A stretch of 64,000 nt of DNA from JBBRHQ01 sp963738305 (GCA_963738305.1 CAVTVU010000001.1:496001-560000); one strand, 5' to 3'. Counted from the stretch's first letter, positions 32,876 to 43,060 are shown. Notes: generated by a model from the sequence alone, not told the origin. A program made the numbers and translations.

Positions 32876-33069
32876 TGACGCTGACCCTGCCGGGCCCGTC
32901 GCGGACGATCATCGTCGAGCCGGTCGAGCAGCCCGCGACGCCCGAGCCCGCGCGCGAGCCCGAGCCGCAGCCGGCACGGGAGCCGGAACGCGAGGAGCCG
33001 ACCCCGGAGCGTGAGCGGCCCACCCGCAAGCCGCGGCGGCGCCCCGAGCGCGAGCCGGCCCGGACCTGA
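32875..33069 (+). CDS. Small Pro/Glu/Arg-rich repeat protein
   Basis: A 64-residue protein whose ATG (32875) overlaps the previous stop by one base. After MTLTLPGPSRTIIVEPVEQP the rest is a low-complexity run of alternating PEPAREPE and PERERPTRKPRRRP type, first acidic then basic. It is likely disordered. The tight coupling to 32537-32875 supports translation, though composition bias makes this less certain. Confidence 0.5.
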   Translation: MTLTLPGPSRTIIVEPVEQPATPEPAREPEPQPAREPEREEPTPERERPTRKPRRRPEREPART

Positions 33070-33116
33070 GCGAGCCCGGCCGTCAGAACGGCGGGCCCGG
33101 AGACGACTTCCGCAGG

Positions 33117-33326
33117 GTGCGCCGAATCCCGAGATCACCCTGCTGCCCCGACCTGCTCGCCCCCGACCGGGTCCTTCCCGTGCACCGGCTACCGCTCGGC
33201 CGCGCGCACATCGAAGCCGAGCGAGAGTTGCGGAGGCTGGTGGCCCATCCGCTCGCGATCCTGGTCGACGGCCGGCTGGTGATCCCCACGCCGTCGCGTC
33301 ACGACCCCGGGGGCTTCCCGGTGTGA
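33117..33326 (+). CDS. Small hypothetical ORF
   Basis: A 69-codon frame from GTG 33117; GTG 33180 is a shorter option. The C-terminal half (IEAERELRRLVAHPLAILVD ... GGFPV) has plausible protein composition, while the N-terminal third does not. Its TGA overlaps the GTG start of the next gene (GTGTGA), which argues for real translation. No family was recognised. Confidence 0.35.
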   Translation: MRRIPRSPCCPDLLAPDRVLPVHRLPLGRAHIEAERELRRLVAHPLAILVDGRLVIPTPSRHDPGGFPV

Positions 33327-34735
33327 CCGAGGGCGCGGCAGTCGTCCCGGGGCAGGTCCACGGCGTGCGGTTGTGGACGGTGACGCTCGGCTGCGGCTCG
33401 ATGGCACTCTGCGGCCTGAATGGGTCGGCGTGGACGAGCGGCGGCGAACCGACCCGCGCCAGGTGCTCGCCGTTCGTCAGTCGTGACCGGGGCCATGAAC
33501 GCGAGCACGCACCGGCGGCTGACTGCACCTGCGGCCTCTACTCGATGCATCCCTGGACCGAGCAGACCGCCGGGGTCTCTAGGTCGCTGCTCGACGGCAG
33601 CGACCTGGCGATCCCGGTGATGGGGATCGTCGAGGCCTGGGGGCGGATCGAGGTTCACGAGGACGGCTTCCGGGCCGAGTACGCGCGTCCTCACGCCCTG
33701 GTCCTGTTCACCGATTCCTTCCCGGATGACTACGCCGAGATCCTCGCCGTGCTCGCCTCCACATACCGGGTCGGGGTGGTCCGCGTCCAGGAGGCGGGCT
33801 CCCTGGTCGTCTACTGCGCCGAGAACGCACCCGGCATGGACCCCGCGGCGGTCGAGCGGCTGCTCCATGCGCCGCTTCCCGAGACCGAGCTCGAGCCGGA
33901 GGAACTCGACGACGAGGAGTGGGGGTCGGCCTCGACCGGCCCCTCGAGTGTCGCCCGCCGGCCACCTTCGGGGAGCTCGAGATCCGAGTCGCTCCTAAGC
34001 CGCATCGCGGGACTCGTGGGCAATGTGCTGATCTGGATCGTGGCGATCCTCTGGTACGGGCTCTGGTTCGGCGCCGGTGTGGCGCTGCTCGGCGGGATCC
34101 TCTTCGGCTGGTGGGATGAGCCGCCGCCGCCACCGCCGAAGCCGGCGCCGCAGCTGCGGGTGATCGAGCAGCGGCTCAGTCATGACGGAGGCTCCACGCG
34201 CTACATCGCGCTGGTCCACAACGAGAGCCACAGGCTCGCCGCGGTCGGCGTGTACCCGTTCGGCGAGTTCCGTGATCGCCGCGGGCACCGCCGTGGCGGG
34301 CCCGACCGACCCCGCCGAGTCGAGATGCGCCCGACCATCCCACCGGGATCGACCGGGGTCGTCTACGACGAGATCGACCGCCCGCTGGCAGGCGCAACCC
34401 GTCCGCGGATCCGCTTCGCGGCGAAGATGGTGCCCTCACGCCCGGCGCCATTCGCGGTCGGAGCGGTGCGGATCGATCAGCGGCTCTGCCTCATCACCAC
34501 CCGGTTGCGCTCGGACCGCCCTCTTCCGTACAGCAGGGTCTCCGCGGTAGGCCGCGTTCACGGCCGTTTGGCGGTGGCGGGAACCTTCACCGTCGGGCCG
34601 GTCCCCCGCGGTGCCTCGACCCAGGTCCTCTACCGCCTCGCCCCCGGCGACTGCAGGGGAAGGCAGCCGCGGATCAGCGCGTACCCGCTGCCCGACCGCG
34701 CGCAGGTGCTGGTGGCGAAGCGGCCCCGGCGCTAG
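33323..34735 (+). CDS. Membrane-anchored protein with Cys-rich N-terminal domain
   Basis: A 470-residue protein from GTG 33323. The first ~80 residues form a domain with conserved-looking Cys/His spacing (GVRLWTVTLGCGSMALCGLN, TRARCSP, then HAPAADCTCGLYSMHPW), a likely zinc site. I have seen this arrangement in unannotated actinobacterial proteins. A DNA-free alpha/beta region follows (RIEVHEDGFRAEYARPHALV), then one membrane helix (about 236-262, LIWIVAILWYGLWFGAGVAL). A Pro-rich hinge and an external beta-rich domain end the protein. The function is unknown. Confidence 0.72.
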   Translation: MTEGAAVVPGQVHGVRLWTVTLGCGSMALCGLNGSAWTSGGEPTRARCSPFVSRDRGHEREHAPAADCTCGLYSMHPWTEQTAGVSRSLLDGSDLAIPVMGIVEAWGRIEVHEDGFRAEYARPHALVLFTDSFPDDYAEILAVLASTYRVGVVRVQEAGSLVVYCAENAPGMDPAAVERLLHAPLPETELEPEELDDEEWGSASTGPSSVARRPPSGSSRSESLLSRIAGLVGNVLIWIVAILWYGLWFGAGVALLGGILFGWWDEPPPPPPKPAPQLRVIEQRLSHDGGSTRYIALVHNESHRLAAVGVYPFGEFRDRRGHRRGGPDRPRRVEMRPTIPPGSTGVVYDEIDRPLAGATRPRIRFAAKMVPSRPAPFAVGAVRIDQRLCLITTRLRSDRPLPYSRVSAVGRVHGRLAVAGTFTVGPVPRGASTQVLYRLAPGDCRGRQPRISAYPLPDRAQVLVAKRPRR

Positions 34736-35116
34736 GGGGTGTCCGCCTCGTCGCAGGCTCGGCAGATCGTCTTGAAGCCGACGAAATAGGGAACGTGCAG
34801 AGCCAGCTCAGGCCGTGGCGCGCCTCCGCGCTCGGCGCGATCCGCGTTCGGCAGACCTCGCAGTAGCGGTCGGGGGCGTCGTCGCAGATCGGCCGGGGAA
34901 GGGTGAGTTGGCGCAGCGCGCGTGGCCGGCGCTGAAACCGACGAAGTCGCCACCGTGGACGTGCCCGGCGGCGTAGCCCTCGGCGCTGTCCCAGGTCGCC
35001 AGCCTCCTGCACGCCTGGCAGACCTTCACCCCCGCCGGCGGAAGACCGCGGCGCGGGCCCTGCTCGAGGATCGCGGCGAGGTCGGCGACGCCGTCGCGTT
35101 CTGGACTGCTGCTCAA
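34732..35116 (-). pseudogene. Triple zinc-ribbon protein gene broken by frameshifts
   Basis: A TTG at 35116 follows a strong GGAGGTGG ribosome site. The first frame gives SSSPERDGVADLAAILEQ and VKVCQACRRLATWDSAEGYA. A second frame gives PICDDAPDRYCEVCRTRIAP. The third gives HVPYFVGFKTICRACDEADT and stops at 34732. The three CxxC pairs and matching composition show one gene of ~128 codons with two frame changes. If intact it would be a small zinc-binding protein of unknown role. It overlaps the convergent 33323 gene by 4 bp. Confidence 0.6.
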
Positions 35117-35316
35117 GGAACCACCTCCATCGCTCCCGGCTTTGGCACCGTGCCCCTGGGGGGCCGGTCGCCGCGATGTCCTCGGGCCGGGTCCCTCGAC
35201 CGCTCTTGATGGCTGTCGGGAGGTCGGTCGGGTCTGGCGGCGCCTTTCTGACAGATCCACGGCTCCCCGGTCGCAGTCTCTTGGCATTTGCCACGGTCGA
35301 ATCACACCTAATCGAC

Positions 35317-35359
35317 GTGGGACCTTTGAACAGCGGATATCGCGGCTGAAAGGTCCCAC
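35317..35359. repeat. Dispersed hairpin element, family 2, copy 2
   Basis: A 43-bp near-perfect hairpin. The outer arms are GTGGGACCTTT and AAAGGTCCCAC (11 bp, perfect) and the inner arms CAGC/GCTG, around GGATATCGCG. It shares about four fifths of its bases with 30024-30065. It lies just downstream of the glycosyltransferase-like membrane gene, between two minus-strand genes. Confidence 0.65.
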
Positions 35360-35375
35360 CCCCCGGGAGGGCGGG

Positions 35376-37486
35376 TCAGGTGTTGTGCTCTGGGAGTAAC
35401 CGGAGCTCGCCCGGGCGCGGCGGGGGCAGCCGGCCGGGTCGAGCCGGCCGTCGATCCGGAAGATCGCAGTCGAGCCCCAGCGCCGGAGCAAGGTGACAGC
35501 CGAGTCGGCGGCGATCCAGCGGGCCTGCGGGGGCGGAAAGCGAAGCGCCGGCCCGGTGCGGTCGTAGCCGATCACCGCATATCGGAAGCGGCCATCGTTC
35601 AGTGCCCGGCGCCATTGCGGGCAGGTCCTCCAGTCGGTGAAGTCGCCGTCGCGGTGGTGGCGGCCGGGATAGACAACGGTGTTCGAGAGGTCGGTGCCGT
35701 AGAGGGCGTAGGGCCGATCGCTGGTCGTGGCAATGCGCTGGCCCGAGAAATGCCGCGCCCAGCGTGCCGCATCGGCGAGGCCGGGCGGGCTTATCGGAGC
35801 GCCGCGGAGACTGCGGTATCGATGGTCGAGGTAATGCGCCTGGATCGCCCCGATCGACACGACGGCGAGCACGAGCATGCCTGCGCCGGCGAGGATCGCA
35901 GGCCTCCCGGAGACCAGTTCCGGACGCCAGCGGAGCGCGGCGAGCAGGGCGGCGAAGACAGCGAGACCGATCACCACCGCGACCACGAGGTACTCGCCGA
36001 TCCAGCCGATCCCCTCGGCATCGACGAAGGGCAGCAACGCCAGGGAACCCACGAGCAGGGCATCCCGTGCCCGGGAGGACCGGAGCCCCGGTGCAAGCGG
36101 CGCCAGCGCCAGGCCGACCGCGAGCACCGGCGAGACGTGGCGGAGACTGGAGTAGAAGCCGATCGGCTCCCCCGGCGGACCCTCTGCCGAGGTCCCGTGG
36201 AAGAACCAGCCCGCCACGCCCAGCAGCGCCGCCAACCCGATGATCCTCAGCAGCCAGGAGCCGCGCGCCAGGCAGGCGCCGATCGCGAACAGCGCCAAGC
36301 CCGCGATCAGCGGCCAGAACACGCCCATCGCGTTGGAGAGTCCGGGCAGGAACCAGTGGTCCCAGACCGAGCCGTCGGTGAGGTAGTGGGCGATCGAGAA
36401 TTGGGGGCGACCTCCCAGCGGCTGATCGGGACCCAGCAGCGGCACAGTGCCGATCTCCCGCACCCAGGGGAGCGGATTGCCGTCGTGGAGCAGGTTGCGC
36501 AGATACCAGTATCCGCCCCCGGCGAGAGCCGGCAGGCCGAAGGCGAGCAGGGCTCGGCGGCGGGCGCCGGGCAGGGCGATCAGCGGGATTCCGACGACGA
36601 GGGCGGCCGCCGGGGCGAGAAGGTTGACTTTGGTCCCCACCATCAGCCCAATCGCGAGCCCGGCCGGGACCAGCGACCGCCAGGGGAGGCTGCCGCCGCT
36701 CGCGGCCCGGGCGTTGACCAGGATGGCGACCGCGGCGAGGATGAAGAAGATCGCGATCGTGTCGTTTCGGCCCGAGCCCGCCTGGTCGGCCATCATCCCG
36801 GAGTCGAGCAGCAGGGCCACGGCGATCAGCGAGTGCGGTCCTGCCCCATACGGCCTTCCCACGCCCCACGCGGCGAGCAGCGTCGCGCCCAGCCAGCCCA
36901 TGTTGATCAGCACCGAGAGCGTGTCGCGGCCGACCGTGAGGATCCCGACGGCGTTCAGCAGCTCCGAGTTGGCCGGATAGAACCAGACCAGGTAACGGGG
37001 GGCGACGAAGCTGTAATCGAAGGTCGACCCGCCGTCGGCGAAGTGGACCGCGAACGGCCCGTGGTACCAGAGCGTGTCGTATCCGGCCATCCCGTGGGCG
37101 AGGCTGCGCTGGGTGGGGATCGACCAGTGGGCCGCGAGCAGCGCCGCCACCCCCAGCGCGGCGACCGTGGCGATCCGATCGGCGCGAGGCGCCGGCGGCG
37201 GCGCCGCTCGAAAGCGCTCCGGTGGCCCTACCCAGGCCCGCAACCCCGCGCCCGCCCCGGCGGCGAGAAGCGCAAAGAGAACCGGGTCCAGAAGGCCGAA
37301 GCTGCCGAGCAGCTCGGCCGCCCAGATCAGCAGCGCGATCGCGAAGAGCAGGTCGACGACCCAGGCCGGCGGTCCCGACCAGCCCGGCAGCAGGCGCCGG
37401 CGGACCCGGTTCGCCCCCACCGCCGCGCCACCCAGGGCGACCGTCAGCTCGAGCGTCCCGAGCAGGTACGCGGGGGCGCTCAGCAC
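35376..37486 (-). CDS. Multi-pass membrane protein, putative GT-C glycosyltransferase
   Basis: A protein of ~700 residues from GTG 37486 (VLSAPAYLLGTLELTVALGG) with at least twelve hydrophobic helices and a soluble C-terminal domain. The first large loop (GYDTLWYHGPFAVHFADGGS) holds acidic and aromatic residues like GT-C enzymes that use lipid-linked sugars. This family assignment is by architecture only. The main frame stays open to 34808, through a non-coding-like stretch and the neighbouring zinc-ribbon gene. A one-base slip near 35440 would give the sensible end PPPRPGELRLLPEHNT at 35376, which I take as the native stop. Confidence 0.7.
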
Positions 37487-37586
37487 GTGCTCGCCCCGCC
37501 GCACGTGCCCGTCGCATCGCTGCTGCTGGGCATCGGCGGGCACTGTAACCCGGCGCTCTGACAGTCGAAGGGGCGAGCCCCGATGC

Positions 37587-37616
37587 CAGGTCGCCGCTCG
37601 CTGTGCTGGCGACCTG
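37587..37616. promoter_or_regulatory. Perfect inverted repeat in a divergent promoter region
   Basis: The 9-bp arms CAGGTCGCC and GGCGACCTG are separated by 12 bp, between the divergent membrane-protein gene (start 37486) and the ABC transporter genes (start 37699). No T-tract follows, so an operator is more likely than a terminator. Confidence 0.35.
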
Positions 37617-37698
37617 AAAGTCTGAGCGCCATCAGCTCCCGGGTCCCGGCACGGTGTTCTCCTAGAGTGACGGTCGGTTCCGGCGTAGGACAGATCCG

Positions 37699-38601
37699 AT
37701 GAGCGATTCGGCCGCAATCCGCACCAAAGGCCTCTCCAAGGACTACGGCTCCGGTCATGGCCTCTTCGACCTCGACCTCGAGGTCGAGCGCGGCGAGGTC
37801 TTCGGCTTCCTCGGCCCCAACGGCGCCGGCAAGTCGACCACGATGCGCCTGCTCTTGGACCTGATCGAGCCGAGCGCTGGCTCGGCGACGATGCTCGGCC
37901 TCGACACCCGGCGCCAGAGCCTCGAGATCCGCCGCCGGGTCGGTTTCCTGCCCGGCGACTTCGCTCTCTATCCGAAGCTGAGCGGGGCAGACGCACTCGA
38001 CTACCTGGGCGAGCTTCGCGGCGGTGTCGAGCGGCGGCTGCGCGACGGGCTGGCGGAGCGATTCGACGCCCAGCTCGACCGCCCGGTACGGGAGCTCTCG
38101 ACCGGCAACCGGCAGAAGATCGGTCTGATCCAGGCATTCATGCACGAGCCCGAGCTGCTGATCCTCGACGAGCCGATCGCCGGCCTCGACCCGCTGGTCC
38201 AGCAGAGCTTCCACGCCCTGCTCGGCGAGGTTGCCGCCGAGGGGCGCACGGTCTTCCTCTCCTCCCACACCCTCTCGGAGGTCGAGCGGGTGACCCACCG
38301 CGTCGCCGTGCTGCGCGAAGGCCGCCTGGTCGTTGTCGACTCGCTCGAGAACCTGCGAGCGGTCGCGGTGGAGCGGCTGGAGATCGAGTTCGCCGAACCG
38401 GTTGCGCCGGAGGAGTTCCGAGCCCTTGATGGCGTGCGGGAGGCCGAGGCCAACGGCCCGCACATGACTGTCGCCTTCGAAGGATCGGCCGATGCACTCG
38501 TCAAGGCCGTCGCCCGGCATGAGGTGCGAACAATCCGCAGCCGCGACGACGATCTCGAGGAGATCTTCCTGCGCTTCTACCGAGATCGGAAGGCTGGATG
38601 A
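37699..38601 (+). CDS. ABC transporter ATP-binding protein
   Basis: A 300-residue ABC ATPase from ATG 37699. Walker A is GPNGAGKSTT, the signature motif is the divergent RELSTGNRQKIGLIQAF, and Walker B is LLILDEPIAGLDPL, followed by the H-loop (VFLSSHTLSE). The C-terminal ~80 residues match the extra domain of DrrA/CcmA-like exporters. It overlaps the permease gene by ATGA. The pair probably exports a drug or lipid. Confidence 0.95.
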   Translation: MSDSAAIRTKGLSKDYGSGHGLFDLDLEVERGEVFGFLGPNGAGKSTTMRLLLDLIEPSAGSATMLGLDTRRQSLEIRRRVGFLPGDFALYPKLSGADALDYLGELRGGVERRLRDGLAERFDAQLDRPVRELSTGNRQKIGLIQAFMHEPELLILDEPIAGLDPLVQQSFHALLGEVAAEGRTVFLSSHTLSEVERVTHRVAVLREGRLVVVDSLENLRAVAVERLEIEFAEPVAPEEFRALDGVREAEANGPHMTVAFEGSADALVKAVARHEVRTIRSRDDDLEEIFLRFYRDRKAG

Positions 38602-39380
38602 GCACCCCGACCTTCGCGCTCGAGCTGCGCCTGCGCTGGCGGACGACGGCGATCGCCGCCGCGGCGCTGCTCTCCTTCCTGCTGATGCTCGGGGCCCTCT
38701 TCCCCGCGATCGGCGGCACGTTCGGCAAACTCAAGGTCGGCGAGGGCGTCAGCAACCTGCTCGGGGGCGCCGACTACGGCACCCTGAGCGGCTACCTGAA
38801 GGCGGAGGCCGTCTCGATCCTCGCTCCACTGATCGTCGCGGGGATCGCGGTGGCGATCGCCGCCGGCTCGACCGCCGGCGAGGAGGAGGATGGCATCCTC
38901 GCCCTGGTCCTCGCCCACCCGCTGGGACGCTCGGCCGCGGTTCTGGGCAAGGCTGCCGCGGTCGCGGTCGCTGTGCTGGCGATGGGCGCGGTCAACTGGG
39001 TCGGGCTGGTGGCCGGCGTCGCCCTCGCCGGGGGCGGAATCGGCGCCGGGGACCTCGCGGCCCAGTCGCTTCACCTGGTCTTCTTCGGCCTGGTGCTCGG
39101 CGGGCTCGGGCTGGCGCTCGGCGCGGCTACCGGGCAGAGGGCCGTGGCACTCGGGGGTGCCGCCGGCTTCGGGGTGCTCGCCTTCCTGATCAACGGCTTC
39201 GCGCCTCTGGTCGGCGCGCTCGAGTGGCTCAAGTACATCTCCCCCTTCTACTACTACTCCGGCCACGACCCGCTGAGCAACGGCGTCGACTTTGGCGACC
39301 TCGCCGTCATGGGGGTGTTCGCGCTGGTCCTGGTGGCGATCGCCGTGGCGGGAATCCGCCGGCGCGATCTGCGGAGCTAG
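38598..39380 (+). CDS. ABC-2 type transporter permease
   Basis: A 260-residue protein with six hydrophobic helices. It starts STPTFALELRLRWRTTAIAA, with GSTAGEEEDGILALVLAHPL (the conserved cytoplasmic loop of ABC-2 permeases), and ends AVAGIRRRDLRS. It overlaps the ATPase gene by 4 bp and forms the membrane half of the exporter. The substrate is unknown. Confidence 0.9.
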   Translation: MSTPTFALELRLRWRTTAIAAAALLSFLLMLGALFPAIGGTFGKLKVGEGVSNLLGGADYGTLSGYLKAEAVSILAPLIVAGIAVAIAAGSTAGEEEDGILALVLAHPLGRSAAVLGKAAAVAVAVLAMGAVNWVGLVAGVALAGGGIGAGDLAAQSLHLVFFGLVLGGLGLALGAATGQRAVALGGAAGFGVLAFLINGFAPLVGALEWLKYISPFYYYSGHDPLSNGVDFGDLAVMGVFALVLVAIAVAGIRRRDLRS

Positions 39381-39580
39381 GGCAGGCGTGGGACGTGACG
39401 GGGCCGGTTAGCCGTCATCGCGCTTACACCCGCCTGCGTCGCGCGGTTCAGAGCGGGTATCGGACGGGTGATGCTCTCGCCGGTTGTCATAGGCGGTTTC
39501 GCCGCGATAGATGCCGCGCTGATAGCCCAGGGGCTTCGCGCAATCCGCGAGCTCTCGGCACACAGGCATGGTCAGGATCG

Positions 39581-40381
39581 CTAGCGCCCCGAGCCCGCGA
39601 ACTGAACGTCGAGCGTGCAGCTCTCGGATGGATTCAGCACCCGGCCCCCGCAGCTCTCGTTGCTGATCGGGAAGTAGTTGGGCGCGCCCCCGATGATGAA
39701 CAGTTGCTGGATCTGAAGCGGGAAGTCGCCCTGGTTTTGCAGCGTTGATCTGCTGGGCTGGGCTGCTGGTGCCGATCGCCTGGTTTCCGAACCCGTGCTG
39801 GGTTTGCGTCGCCACTGCATGCGGACCGGCGAGAGCTGTGGCGCTGAGCGGGACGACCACCGGGTCGGGGCTGCCGCTGTTGTTGAGCTCGAGCTGAGCG
39901 TTCTTCGTGCCCGCCGCCTGCGGATTGAAGTAGAGGCCGATGTCGCAGCTGTTTCCGGGCCCCTGAACCTGATTCGAGCAACCGTTATTGGCGATCGAGA
40001 AGAACGAGGCATCGGCTCCGGTGATCGTGGCGCTGTAGCTGGAGACCGAGTAGTCGGGGTCCGTGTTGGTGACGTGGACGTTCTGATACTGCGAGCCGTG
40101 TAGTAGGGCTGCGGATTGAAATTCGGCGCGTTCGCACTGAGGGTCCCGGCCGCTCCGGTTCCACTCAAGGGCACGCTGACCGTGCCCTGATCGGTCTCGA
40201 GATCGACGGAAGCGCCGGCCGGCCCGACGATTGAGGGATCGAAGTAGACGAAGACGGTGCAGAAGCTTTCGTCGCTGACCGTCCCGGGGTTACACCCGTT
40301 GTAGCCGAAGGAGAACTGTGATGCGCCAGCTCCGCTGATCGCAGCGTCGCTCAACACGCTGACGTCGCCTCCGGTGCTGAT
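39581..40381 (-). pseudogene. Choice-of-anchor D/ASPM-SPD-2-like domain protein remnant
   Basis: One frame reads ISTGGDVSVLSDAAISGAGA and FSFGYNGCNPGTVSDESFCT, then FDPSIVGPAGASVDLETDQG. This is the beta-sandwich repeat seen in secreted anchor-D proteins. Further repeats (SFFSIANNGC.. and VVPLSATALAGPHAVATQTQ) lie in a second frame, and the last one (PISNESCGGRVLNPSESC) returns to the first. No start codon or signal peptide precedes it. It looks like the C-terminal part of a secreted repeat protein with several frame breaks. The 200 bp between it and the ABC genes hold no clear gene. Confidence 0.6.
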
Positions 40382-40516
40382 AGGTAGGCGCGATCGGAGT
40401 CGTTCGCCTGACATCGACCGCTGGGGAGCGGTTCTTTAGCCGCGCCGCGGCGGCGATGGCGAAACGGCGTCAGAATGGGGTCGGGCTCCGGCGAGCCCGA
40501 TCAGAAAGGAGCCGCG

Positions 40517-42100
40517 ATGACAGAGGCGCCGATGCCGTCCTCCTACGAGCAGGCCTGCTCGGAGCACGTCTGGAACGTGCCCGAGCGCTACAACATCGCC
40601 GCCGACGTCTGTGACAGCCACCCGCGGGAGAGGCAGGCGATGGTCTGGGAGCGCTACGACGGCGCCTCGCGCGAGCTGACCTGGGGAGAGCTCCAGGACC
40701 TCGCCAACCGAGCGGCCCACCTGCTGCGCGACCACGGCGTCGAGCGGGGCGATCGGGTTGCGGTGGTCCTCCCTCCCACCCCCGAGACGGCCGCCGTCTT
40801 CTTCGCCACCTGGAAGCTGGCCGCGATCCTGCTCTCGATGTCCGTGCTCTACGGCGACGAGGGGATCCGCCACCGGCTCGAGGATTCCGCCCCCCGGGTC
40901 CTGGTCACCGATGCCGCCAACGCCGGCCGCTTCGATTCCGGGCTGGTCGAGACGATGCTCGTGCTCGACGACGAAGGCCTCGAGGACCACCCCGCCGACC
41001 CGATCTGCGAGGTGACGGCCGCCGATGACCCGGCCCAGCTCTATTACACCTCCGGCACCACCGGCAAGGCCAAGGGCATCGTCCACGCGCATCGCTACCT
41101 GCTCGCCCACGAGGAGTTCGCCTACTGCCACCGGGTCGGCGACGGCGACAGCTTCCACGGAATGGGCGAGTGGGCCTGGGCGGCGGGCATCGCGCCGCTG
41201 CTCGGCCCCTGGCGCCTTGGCGCGACCCAGTACGTCTACCAGCGCGAAGCCGGTTTCGACCCGGCCCTCCAGCTGGACTTCCTCTCCCGCCTCGGGGTCG
41301 AGTGCGTGTTCACGACACCCACCGCGATGCGGGCCATGATGGCGATCGACGACGCCGGGGAGCGCTACCCGCAGCGCTTCCGGATCGTCTGCTCGGCCGG
41401 AGAGCCCCTCAACCCGGAGGCGATCCGCTGGTTCCGCGACCAGTACGGGATCACCGTGCTCGACTACTACGGGCTGACCGAGTCCTACCCGCTGTGCGCC
41501 AACTTCCCCTTCATGGAGGTGCGCGAGGGCTCGATGGGCCGCCCGATGCCCGGCTGGGACGTGCAGATCCTCGACGAGGACGAAAACCCGGTGGCCCGCG
41601 GCGCACGGGGTGAGATCTGCCTGCGAGCCCGCTCGAACCCCCACTACCCGCTCGGCTACTGGGGCCTGCCCGAGGCCAGCGAGGAGGCATTCGGCGGCGA
41701 GTGGTTCCACACCAAGGACGCGGCGATGATGGACGAGGACGGCTACGTCTGGTACGCCGGCCGCGCCGACGACGTGATCATCGCCGCCGGCTACCGGATC
41801 GGGCCGTTCGAGGTCGAGTCGGCCTGCATCGAGCATCCCGCCGTGCAGGAGGCCGCCGCGGTCGCCTCCCCCGATGAGCTGCGGGGAAATGTGGTCAAGG
41901 CCTTCATCGTGCTCGCCGAGGGCCACGAGCCCTCCGACGAGCTGGCCGGCGAGATCCAGTCGTTCGTCCGCGAGCGGCTCAGCGCCTACGCCTACCCGCG
42001 CCGCATCGAGTTCACCGAGGAGCTGCCGAAGACCCTCACAGGGAAGATCCGCCGGATCGAGCTGCGTGAGGCGGAGGTTGAGGCGGCCGGGGGGGACTGA
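40517..42100 (+). CDS. AMP-forming acyl-CoA synthetase
   Basis: A 527-residue protein from ATG 40517 with GAAAGGAG upstream. The adenylation motifs are in order: LYYTSGTTGKAKGIVHAHRY (P-loop), YYGLTESYPL (A5), DDVIIAAGYRIGPFEVES (A8) and the C-terminal PKTLTGKIRRIELR with the catalytic Lys (A10). It should activate a carboxylic acid with ATP and CoA, most like medium-chain or aromatic acyl-CoA ligases (the exact acid is unknown). It heads a cluster with a hydrolase, an F420-type protein and an enoyl-CoA hydratase. Confidence 0.94.
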   Translation: MTEAPMPSSYEQACSEHVWNVPERYNIAADVCDSHPRERQAMVWERYDGASRELTWGELQDLANRAAHLLRDHGVERGDRVAVVLPPTPETAAVFFATWKLAAILLSMSVLYGDEGIRHRLEDSAPRVLVTDAANAGRFDSGLVETMLVLDDEGLEDHPADPICEVTAADDPAQLYYTSGTTGKAKGIVHAHRYLLAHEEFAYCHRVGDGDSFHGMGEWAWAAGIAPLLGPWRLGATQYVYQREAGFDPALQLDFLSRLGVECVFTTPTAMRAMMAIDDAGERYPQRFRIVCSAGEPLNPEAIRWFRDQYGITVLDYYGLTESYPLCANFPFMEVREGSMGRPMPGWDVQILDEDENPVARGARGEICLRARSNPHYPLGYWGLPEASEEAFGGEWFHTKDAAMMDEDGYVWYAGRADDVIIAAGYRIGPFEVESACIEHPAVQEAAAVASPDELRGNVVKAFIVLAEGHEPSDELAGEIQSFVRERLSAYAYPRRIEFTEELPKTLTGKIRRIELREAEVEAAGGD

Positions 42101-42980
42101 TGGAGTCGCAGCGATTCGAGGTCGTCCTCGGGGACGGCCGCCGCCTCGAGGCCGAGCTGGCGGGGCCCGAGGACGGCGAGCTGCTGGTCTCCACAACGGC
42201 ACCCCGCTCGTCGGGATGGTCTTTGGCCCGATGCTCGCCGCCGGCGCGGAGCGTGGTTTCCGCCATATCACCTACTCCCGCCCGGGTTACGGCGATTCCG
42301 TCCGCGACCCGGGTCGGCGGGTCGCAAGCTGCGCAGCCGACGTCGCAGCAATCGCCGATGCGCTCGGAGTCGCTCGCTTCTACAGCGTGGGCCTCTCCGG
42401 CGGAGGGCCGCACGCGCTGGCCACCGCGGCGCTCCTCGGCGAGCGGGTCATCGCCGCCGCATCGCTGGCCGGTGTCGCCCCCAACGACGCCGAGGGCCTC
42501 GACTGGCTGGAGGGAATGGGCCAGGAAAACCACGAGGAGTTCGGCGCGGCGGTCGCGGGTGCCGCGGAGCTGGAGGCCTACCTGTCCGCCGAGGCCGAGG
42601 AACTGCGCTCGGTCCGCGGCCCCGAGGTCGAGGCCGCCTTCGGGGACCTGGTCGGCGATGCCGACCGCGAGGCGCTGAGCGGCGCCTACGCCGAGTACGT
42701 CGCGGCGATCACGAGCGATGCGCTGCGCACCGGGATCTGGGGCTGGTTCGACGACGACATGGCCTTGATCGCCAACTGGGGCTTCGATCTGGCCGCGATC
42801 GAGGTGGCGGTGGCAATCTGGTGGGGCGACGACGATCGCTTCGTCCCTCCCTCCCACGGCGAGTGGCTTGCCGCGAGCGTCGCCGGGGCGGAGGCCCGGA
42901 TGCTCCCGGGCGAGGGCCACCTCTCACTACAGCTGCACCGATACGGAGACGTCCTCGACGGGCTGCTGGCGGCCGGCTGA
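42100..42980 (+). pseudogene. Alpha/beta hydrolase with a one-base frameshift
   Basis: From ATG 42100, whose first base is the last base of the previous stop, one frame gives MESQRFEVVLGDGRRLEAEL up to GELLV. The next frame continues with HNGTPLVGMVFGPML and the hydrolase core YSVGLSGGGPHALATAALL (nucleophile Ser in GLSGG) to 42980, with WWGDDDRFVPPSHGEW and a late His (GEGHLSLQ). The expected text would read LVFHNGTP, so a single T seems to be missing near 42191. The 881-nt span fits this. Either a sequence error or a recent inactivation is possible. Confidence 0.8.
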
Positions 42981-43060
42981 GAGCGGCGACTCTCGGTTGG
43001 AACGCCACCAGCCGGGGTAGTTGCACCTAGCTGCTTTAGTCAACCACCCAGGAGGATCAC

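Noticed and set aside
34808..35375. The main frame of the GT-C-like gene remains open to 34808, which would add ~190 residues
   Set aside because: The added part crosses a hairpin element and a separate gene with its own ribosome site, and its composition is not protein-like. A frame slip near the C-terminus is simpler.
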